NCBI GenBank assembly: GCA_016794525.1
Contig: JAEUJY010000040.1
Location: 84,456-148,455 of the forward strand
Length of the DNA stretch: 64,000 nucleotides
From: Myxococcales bacterium
GTDB taxonomy: Bacteria; Myxococcota_A; Polyangia; Haliangiales; Haliangiaceae
Direction of reading: 5' to 3'
How positions within the stretch are numbered: the first letter of the stretch is position 1; each line of letters starts with the position of its first letter. Shown in pieces: positions 59,000 through 64,000 of the stretch. Both the position numbers and the translations under genes were made by a program. The notes beneath the pieces were generated by a model. It did not search any database and was not told the origin of the DNA. It was given only the letters and a program-made list of their open reading frames with translations.

Positions 59000-59977
59000 T
59001 CACGCCACGACGACGCGATCGCGGCCCGCGGCCTTGGCCTGGTACAGCGCGGCGTCGGCGCGCGCGAACACCGCGTCGCGCGACTCGCCGGGGCGGCGCT
59101 CGGCGACGCCGATCGACACCGTCGTCACCACCTGGCCGCCGGGGATCGTCGCCGGCGAGCCCGCCACCGCGGCGCGCACGCGCTCGGCGATGCGGGCGCC
59201 GCGCTCGCGGTCGATGCCGGGCAGCAGCAGCAGGAACTCCTCGCCGCCGAACCGCACCAGCGCGTCGTCGGCGCGCAGCGCCTGGCCGATCATCGCGGTG
59301 ACGTGGCGCAGCACCAGGTCGCCGACCGCGTGGCCGTGGCGATCGTTGACCCGCTTGAAGTGGTCGAGGTCGAGCATCGCCACCACCAGCGGCGCGGCGT
59401 CGGCGTCGGCGACGTGATCGACCGGGTAGCGCTGATCGAGGCCGCGGCGGTTGAGCGAGCCGGTCAGCGGATCGAGCTGGATCAGATCGGCGAGCCGGGC
59501 CAGCTCGATGTGCGGCGCGCACATCGCCGCCACCAGCTCGAGCAGCTGGCGGTGGTGATCGTCGAACCGCACCGTCGGATCGATCGCCGACAGCACGCCG
59601 ATCACCTGCGCGCCCGAGCGGATCGGCACGCCGATGAACGCGCCCATCGGGCCCATGCCCGGCCGCGGCGCGAACCGCGGATCGGCCTCGGGCTCGGCCA
59701 GGCACAGCGGCTCGCCGTGGGCGGCGATCCACCCAAGCAGGCCCTCGCCGATCCGGAACTCGATCGTCTCGCGGTGCAGCGGCTCGCCCGAGCGCGCGGT
59801 CGCCAGCAGCTGGGTGTGCGACGGATCGAGCAGGCGCAGGCTGACCCGCCGCACGCCGAGCACCTGCGCCGCGGCCTCGGCGACGAGCTGCAGCAGCTCC
59901 TCGAGCGAGTGCCGCGTCGACATCTGCGCGGCCAGGCGCGTCAGCGTGTCGAGCGGGTCGGTCGGCGAGGGCGCCAT
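59000..59977 (-). CDS. GAF-GGDEF diguanylate cyclase
   Basis: The protein has 325 residues from the ATG at 59977. A GAF domain (about 15-155) is followed by a linker and the GGDEF domain. The active site is GGEEF (244-248), the signature DLDHFKRVND is intact, and the inhibitory I-site RADD (235-238) lies exactly five residues before it. It should therefore be an active cyclase under product feedback. No membrane segment is present, so the GAF domain senses a cytoplasmic small molecule. The PilZ protein at 26537 is the only c-di-GMP-type effector candidate in the window. It is convergent with the alpha/beta hydrolase gene. Confidence 0.92.
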   Translation of the reverse strand: MAPSPTDPLDTLTRLAAQMSTRHSLEELLQLVAEAAAQVLGVRRVSLRLLDPSHTQLLATARSGEPLHRETIEFRIGEGLLGWIAAHGEPLCLAEPEADPRFAPRPGMGPMGAFIGVPIRSGAQVIGVLSAIDPTVRFDDHHRQLLELVAAMCAPHIELARLADLIQLDPLTGSLNRRGLDQRYPVDHVADADAAPLVVAMLDLDHFKRVNDRHGHAVGDLVLRHVTAMIGQALRADDALVRFGGEEFLLLLPGIDRERGARIAERVRAAVAGSPATIPGGQVVTTVSIGVAERRPGESRDAVFARADAALYQAKAAGRDRVVVA

Positions 59978-60042
59978 GGCGTCGCGGTGCGAGGTATCAC
60001 GGGGCGGGGGCGCCAGGACAGCGGAGATCGGCCGAGGTCGGT

Positions 60043-60726
60043 TCAGCGGCCGAGCACGGCGTCCCAGTCGAGCGCGGTGACGTCGGGCAGGTCGACGCCG
60101 GTGCGGGCCTCGATCGCCTCGCGCTCGTGGCGGCACGGCGCGCCGGTCTCGCGGTCGACGGTGCGCACGGTGCCGCCAGCGTCGTTCATCATGCAGCCGG
60201 CGACCGAGTCGTCGTGGGGCAGGCCGAGCGCGTGGCCGAGCTCGTGGGTCGCGACCTTGACGGTGCGCTGCCGCGACACGCGGGTCGAGACGCCGCGTCG
60301 GGTGCGGTAGGTCGAGATCACCGCGACCTGCGAGTCGAGCCTTGCCAGCCCGAGGATGCCCCAGTCGGGGTGCTCGTCCTTGGTGACCGAGATGTCGACG
60401 GCGGTCACGCCCAGCACCAGCGCGCACCCCGCGGTCGGCACCACCTCGGCCTGCAGGTGATCGAGCAGCTGGTCCGCGCGGTAGCGCTTGCGCGGTGGGT
60501 AGTAGGCGGCGCGCGGCAGCGCGATCTTCGGCAGCCGCCGCGCCGTGAAGCCGTAGGCCGCCGCGACGCCGCGCTCGACCACGCCCAGCGTCGCCGCGTC
60601 GACCTTGCCCAGCGGCTGCACGCAGACCGCGACATCGGCCGCCCGCGTGCCGCTCGCGAACCGCGGCGCCGGCTGCGCCGCGGCGACCGCGGGGAAGGCG
60701 AGGGCGACGATCAGGAGCGCGCGCAC
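60043..60726 (-). CDS. Secreted archaemetzincin-like zinc metalloprotease
   Basis: The protein has 227 residues from the GTG at 60726, which opens with a signal peptide (MRALLIVALAFPAVAAAQ). The metzincin motif HELGHALGLPH (161-171) is complete, and a CMM segment follows at 178-180. Canonical archaemetzincins add a four-cysteine structural zinc site (HC-x4-CxM-x17-CxxC). Here the residue after the third His is Asp and the terminal CxxC is missing, so only the catalytic zinc is expected. Upstream in-frame codons pass through repeat DNA as Gly-His dipeptides and are rejected. It is probably periplasmic or secreted. Confidence 0.82.
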   Translation of the reverse strand: MRALLIVALAFPAVAAAQPAPRFASGTRAADVAVCVQPLGKVDAATLGVVERGVAAAYGFTARRLPKIALPRAAYYPPRKRYRADQLLDHLQAEVVPTAGCALVLGVTAVDISVTKDEHPDWGILGLARLDSQVAVISTYRTRRGVSTRVSRQRTVKVATHELGHALGLPHDDSVAGCMMNDAGGTVRTVDRETGAPCRHEREAIEARTGVDLPDVTALDWDAVLGR

Positions 60727-60761
60727 GACTTGATGGTCCCACGCCGCACCGCGTTCGCAAG

Positions 60762-60830
60762 CGTGCCCGTGCCCGTGCCCGTGCCCGTGCCCGTGCCCGT
60801 CCCCGCACCCGTCCCCGTGCCCGTCCCCGA
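60762..60830. repeat. CCCGTG hexanucleotide array
   Basis: About six CCCGTG units from 60762 are followed by degenerate CCCGTC/CCCGCA units up to about 60830. It lies 36 bp upstream of the protease gene (minus strand) and 105 bp upstream of the VOC gene (plus strand), in their divergent promoter region. The same unit makes up the outer blocks of the array at 54105. Confidence 0.88.
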
Positions 60831-60922
60831 CTCCAAGTCTCGCGATCCCGCCGGCTTGCAAGAATTCTCACCCGCGCTGTCGATCCGCGCGCGCGCCGTT
60901 CGACCTGTGGGCATCAACCCCA

Positions 60923-60928
60923 AGGGAG
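60923..60928 (+). promoter_or_regulatory. Strong Shine-Dalgarno AGGGAG
   Basis: AGGGAG sits 7 nt before the ATG at 60936. It is one of the few clear ribosome binding sites in the window and fixes the VOC start. Confidence 0.7.
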
Positions 60929-60935
60929 AACGACG

Positions 60936-61700
60936 ATGAGCTTTCCGAGCGGACGTTTCGTGTGGTTCGAGTACGTGGCCGGCGATCTGGCGCGGGCCCA
61001 GGCCTTCTTCGGCGAGGTCTTCAACTGGAAGACCCAGACGATGCCGGCGCCCGGGCTGCCGGGCGGCGTCTACACGATGATCGCCGCCGGCGAGCACATG
61101 CTGGGCGGCTACCTCGAGACGCCGGTCGGCGCGCCGCCCCACGCGCACTGGCTGGCACACCTGCAGGTCGAGAGCGCGGCGGCGACCGCGACGGCGATCA
61201 CCGCGGCCGGCGGCAAGGTGCTCAAGGCGCCGGTGGCGATGGGCGAGCTCGGCACCTACGCGATCGTCGCCGATCCGCTGGGCGGCGCGTTCGCGCTGTG
61301 GCAGCCGGCCAAGGCCGACGCCGGCGAGTACAAGGGCGCGGCCGGCACGTTCTGCTGGAACGAGCTGATGACCGAGGACGTCGCGCGCTCGCTCGCGTTC
61401 TACCAGGCCGTCGCCGGCTTCACCGACGCGCCGATGGACATGGGCCCGATGGGCACGTACCACGTGCTCGAGAGCGCGGGCAAAGGCCGCGCCGGCATCA
61501 TGAAGGCGCCGATGCCGGGCATCCCGCAGCTGTGGATGCCCTACGTGCAGGTCGACGACGCCGACCAGACGGTGGCCCGCGCGCAGCGGCTCGGCGCCGA
61601 CGTCAAGCAGCCCTGCAACGACGTGCCCGGCGTCGGGCGCCTCGCGATCTTCACCGACCCGCTCGGCTGCGGCGTCGGCATCCTGCAGCCCGCGCGGTGA
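60936..61700 (+). CDS. VOC-family (glyoxalase/bleomycin-resistance fold) protein, two domains
   Basis: The protein has 254 residues in two tandem VOC repeats (about 8-125 and 134-254). The first opens FVWFEYVAGDLARAQAFFGEVFNW and the second FCWNELMTEDVARSLAFYQAVAGF. Each ends with DPLGGAFALW or DPLGCGVGIL. The paired repeats resemble CFP32-type and SgaA-like VOC proteins. The metal ligands in this subgroup are variable, so enzymatic or ligand-binding function is uncertain. The start is set by AGGGAG 7 nt upstream. Downstream lies the large lipoprotein gene. Confidence 0.87.
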   Translation: MSFPSGRFVWFEYVAGDLARAQAFFGEVFNWKTQTMPAPGLPGGVYTMIAAGEHMLGGYLETPVGAPPHAHWLAHLQVESAAATATAITAAGGKVLKAPVAMGELGTYAIVADPLGGAFALWQPAKADAGEYKGAAGTFCWNELMTEDVARSLAFYQAVAGFTDAPMDMGPMGTYHVLESAGKGRAGIMKAPMPGIPQLWMPYVQVDDADQTVARAQRLGADVKQPCNDVPGVGRLAIFTDPLGCGVGILQPAR

Positions 61701-61729
61701 TCGGACCGGCGTACGCGGCGGCCGCGGCG

Positions 61730-61735
61730 TATCTT
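61730..61735 (+). promoter_or_regulatory. Putative -10 hexamer TATCTT
   Basis: TATCTT lies 7 nt before the ATG at 61743, with no Shine-Dalgarno sequence. It has the same spacing as the other hexamers noted here. Confidence 0.3.
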
Positions 61736-61742
61736 CCGCCGC

Positions 61743-63833
61743 ATGAGCCGCTGCCGCGTGCGCGCCGTGTCCGTCGGAGTGATCGCCGCGTCGATCGTCG
61801 GGTGTGGATCGCGGGCCCGCGACGCGCCGGCGCCGGTCGGCGGATCGGCGCCACCACCGGCGATGGCGATCGACGCCGGCCTCGCGGTCGTCGCGCGTCC
61901 GCCGGCGCCGCCGTTCGCGCCGCTGGGCGCGGCCCCGCCGGTGGTGCGTGACGCCGACGGCGTGCCGCTGATCGACGTCGCGCCCGGCGCGGCGAGCGGC
62001 GTCGGCGCGGTGCGCTGGCTGGGCGGCGCCGACGAGGTGCTGCAGTACGCGCACAGCGAGGCCAGCGACGGCGCGCGCATCTACGCCGCGATGAACGACC
62101 GCGGCCACGATCTGGTGGTGCGCGACGGCGTGCTCACCCAGGACGTGCTGGCCGCGCGCGGCGCCGGCCCCGGCGGCTGCGTCGGCGCCCACGCCGGCGC
62201 GCTGTACCTGGCGGCGCCGGCCACCACCGCGCGCACCCAGCAGGTGCGGACCCGGCTCGCCGACGGCGGCGTCGTCGACAGCGTCGAGCCGGCGCGGGCG
62301 CAGACGCTGTGGACCGTCGCGCCCGACGGCCGCGAGGCGGCGCGCGAGCTGCCGACCGGCCCCGAGGATCGCTGCTACCTGGTGGCCGGCGACGGCGGCA
62401 CGTTCGTCTACGGCGGCTTCCGCTTGCTGACCGGCGGCGCCGGCGCGGTCACCGAGCGCGACGGCCTGATGGGCGGTCGCATCACGATCGGCCGGGTCGG
62501 CGGCCCGGCCTACTGCTTCGCGAGCTGCAACGCCGCCGAGCAGCGCGCCAACCCGCCCGCGGTGGCGCAGCTGATCGCCGCGCTGGGCTGCCAGCAGGCC
62601 GAGTGGATCGCCCACGGCGACCGCGTCGCCGGCGCGTGCCGCGGCAAGGCGGTGCGGTACCGCGAAGGCGGCGCGCCCGAGGTGATCGCGATCCCGCCGA
62701 CCGAGATGATCGGCTCGTACGATCTGGCGTTCACCGATCGCGGCGATCTGGTGATCGGCCTCGACTACGGCTTCGCGCGCTACCTGGTGTGGCCGGCGAG
62801 CGCCGCACGGCCGTCGCCGGTGCGCACGCTCGGCGCCGGCGAGCGCATCGCCCACGCCAGCCCGACGGTGCACGTGCGCGGCCTCACCACCGCGGCCCCG
62901 CCGGCCGAGCGCGCGGCGGTGCTGCTCGGCGCGACGATCGGGTTCGGCGCCGGCGGCAGCACGCTGGGCTACGCCAGCCGCGATCGCGGCGGCGCGCGCC
63001 CGTACCAGGCGCAGCGCGATCGCGCCGCGGCGGTGCTCGGCGCCGGCGACTTCGTCGTCGCCGGCGAGGCGGTCGTCGATCGCGCGTGCGGCGCCTACGT
63101 CCGCAGCCCGCTCGGCTGGGAGGACGAACAGATCGACGACTGGATCCCGCCGACCCTGCCGCCGCTGTCGGCGCGCGCCGTGCTGCGGCCGGCGACCTGC
63201 ACGCCGCTCGACGCGGTGGTCGCGGTGCCCGGCGCGCCCGACCTGCTGCTCGCGCGCAGGGGCGATCAGCTGCTGGCCGCGTGGCTGCCACCGCCGCTGC
63301 CGCTGCCGGGCGGCAGCGACCCGCGCGATCCCGCGCCGCCGCGTCCGCCACCGAAGCAGGTCCCGCGCCCCGGCACCGGGTGGAGCGTCGTCGGCGCCGC
63401 GGCCGGCGTCCACGGCGACGACGGCGTGCCCGCGCCCGGGCGCGACACCGCGATCGCCGGCGGCAGCTGGCAGGCCGGCGGGGCCGCGGTGGTCGACGTC
63501 GGCGGCGACGCGGCGATCCTGGTCACGCCGGCCGGCGCGGTGACGATCCCCGCGGCGACCCGGCCGATGGCGGTCGCCAGCGACGGCACGCTGCACGTGT
63601 GGGGCGCGCTCGGCGCCCGCGTCGTCGACTGCACCGCGACCTGTCGCGTGCTCGACCCCGGCGTCGGCGTCGACGTCACCGCGATCGTGCCGCGCACCGG
63701 CGATCAGGTGATCCTCGGCTTCGCCGACGGGCGGGTCGGCGCCTACGCGATCCCCGCCACCGGCGGCGACGCGGTGCCGCGTCACCCGCTGACCGACGCG
63801 CTCGACGCCGCGCTGGCCCGGCGCCCGCGCTGA
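61743..63833 (+). CDS. Large hypothetical lipoprotein
   Basis: The protein has 696 residues. Lipobox SIVGC (Cys21) and a Pro/Ala-rich linker precede a long repeat-like mature region of beta-strand pattern (VRWLGGADEVLQYAHSEA, GTFVYGGFRLLTGGAGAV, AILVTPAGAVTIPAA), suggestive of a propeller. A central Pro-rich stretch (PPPLPLPGGSDPRDPAPPRP) splits it. It contains several cysteines (CVGAHAG, CFASCNAAEQ, CTATC). I recognise no family. It is probably an outer-membrane or surface lipoprotein. The 3' end is followed after 7 nt by the dispersed terminator-like element. Confidence 0.75.
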   Translation: MSRCRVRAVSVGVIAASIVGCGSRARDAPAPVGGSAPPPAMAIDAGLAVVARPPAPPFAPLGAAPPVVRDADGVPLIDVAPGAASGVGAVRWLGGADEVLQYAHSEASDGARIYAAMNDRGHDLVVRDGVLTQDVLAARGAGPGGCVGAHAGALYLAAPATTARTQQVRTRLADGGVVDSVEPARAQTLWTVAPDGREAARELPTGPEDRCYLVAGDGGTFVYGGFRLLTGGAGAVTERDGLMGGRITIGRVGGPAYCFASCNAAEQRANPPAVAQLIAALGCQQAEWIAHGDRVAGACRGKAVRYREGGAPEVIAIPPTEMIGSYDLAFTDRGDLVIGLDYGFARYLVWPASAARPSPVRTLGAGERIAHASPTVHVRGLTTAAPPAERAAVLLGATIGFGAGGSTLGYASRDRGGARPYQAQRDRAAAVLGAGDFVVAGEAVVDRACGAYVRSPLGWEDEQIDDWIPPTLPPLSARAVLRPATCTPLDAVVAVPGAPDLLLARRGDQLLAAWLPPPLPLPGGSDPRDPAPPRPPPKQVPRPGTGWSVVGAAAGVHGDDGVPAPGRDTAIAGGSWQAGGAAVVDVGGDAAILVTPAGAVTIPAATRPMAVASDGTLHVWGALGARVVDCTATCRVLDPGVGVDVTAIVPRTGDQVILGFADGRVGAYAIPATGGDAVPRHPLTDALDAALARRPR

Positions 63834-63974
63834 GTTCCCTGGAAGGGGCTTTCGCAAAGCCCCTTCCCCGTCGGGGGCATGCCCAGACGGGGCCCCAACC
63901 CGCGAGTTCCTTGGAAGGGGCCGTCGCAAAGCCCCTTGCCCGTCGGGGCCAGCCCCCGCGGGGCCCCCACCCGC
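63832..63974 (+). repeat. Tandem 71-72-bp element, same family as the 23.5-kb element
   Basis: Unit 1 is 63832-63903 and unit 2 is 63904-63974; a third copy may begin at 63975 and leave the window. Each unit has a TTT/GCAAAG hairpin, a CCCCG...CGGGG hairpin and a CCCCAACCC/CCCCCACCC tail. The element follows the stop of the lipoprotein gene in the same polarity as the 23.6-kb copy relative to its gene. Open frames through it are short and not coding. Confidence 0.85.
63841..63867 (+). terminator. Perfect 12-bp hairpin after the lipoprotein gene
   Basis: GGAAGGGGCTTT (63841-63852) pairs with AAAGCCCCTTCC (63856-63867) around CGC, 7 nt after the TGA. A second 7-bp stem (63866-63872 with 63886-63892) follows. 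No T tract is present. Confidence 0.6.
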
Positions 63975-64000
63975 GAGTGGCGGGGCCGGGGGTTTCGCCA

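Noticed and set aside
60043..60861. Longer form of the protease with a Gly-His leader
   Set aside because: The leader is read from the CCCGTG array, and a normal signal peptide starts at 60726.

Overview
This window comes from a very GC-rich, gene-dense bacterial chromosome that is almost certainly a myxobacterium (Myxococcota), probably on the Haliangium/Kofleriaceae side. The evidence is as follows. Three Ser/Thr protein kinases have three different architectures. A PilZ protein is of the Myxococcus paralogous type. One lipoprotein has an AgmX/PglI-like C-terminus, and an M15 peptidase ends in a MYXO-CTERM-like tail. Many secreted lipoproteins carry D/A/P-rich linkers. I saw no rRNA, tRNA, CRISPR array or prophage.

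Layout. 1-5716: the 5' part of a large iterative type I polyketide/PUFA-like synthase, divergent from a leucine-carboxyl-methyltransferase-like gene. 5.8-15.9 kb: signalling genes (kinase-AAA-TPR protein, membrane histidine kinase, membrane Ser/Thr kinase), an orphan secretin (gspD) and a hypothetical protein. 15.9-20.2 kb: an Lhr-type helicase. 20.3-26.9 kb: exported proteins, a group 4 glycosyltransferase, a STAS/anti-sigma-kinase pair, a bacterial sugar transferase, a triple-USP protein and a PilZ protein. 27-34.7 kb: a GT39-like membrane protein, an MBL hydrolase-MFS pair, a VWA lipoprotein and a GT2-polysaccharide deacetylase pair. 34.7-41.2 kb: a lipoprotein joining a peptidase, a propeller and a barrel, then an M15 peptidase and a SNF2 ATPase. 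41.3-42.1 kb: a RAYT/IS200-like transposase. 42.4-49.1 kb: two large kinase fusions around a small barrel protein. 49.1-54.0 kb: lipoproteins, a DUF4266-DUF3570 pair and TPR proteins. 54.1-58.1 kb: a hexanucleotide repeat array, a coupled SnoaL/GNAT/nitrilase operon, a flavoprotein and a frameshifted remnant. 58.1-64 kb: a hydrolase, a GAF-GGDEF cyclase, an exported archaemetzincin-like protease, a VOC protein, a large lipoprotein and repeat elements.

The most unusual object is the protein at 42386-45073. It is a Ser/Thr kinase followed by a globin domain with an intact heme pocket, an alpha/beta-hydrolase domain whose nucleophile position is Asp, and a degenerate class III cyclase-like tail. 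I infer a heme-based gas or redox sensor driving protein phosphorylation.

Other notable signals are these. A terminator-like repeat element follows stop codons at 23.6 and 63.8 kb with the same polarity. Hexanucleotide arrays occur at 54.1 and 60.8 kb. TAnnnT hexamers recur 6-10 nt upstream of start codons, which suggests leaderless transcripts. A lipoamide-dehydrogenase-like flavoprotein has lost both redox cysteines. The surface-polysaccharide genes (GT4, sugar transferase, GT39, GT2, deacetylase) are scattered among the regulators and do not form one operon.
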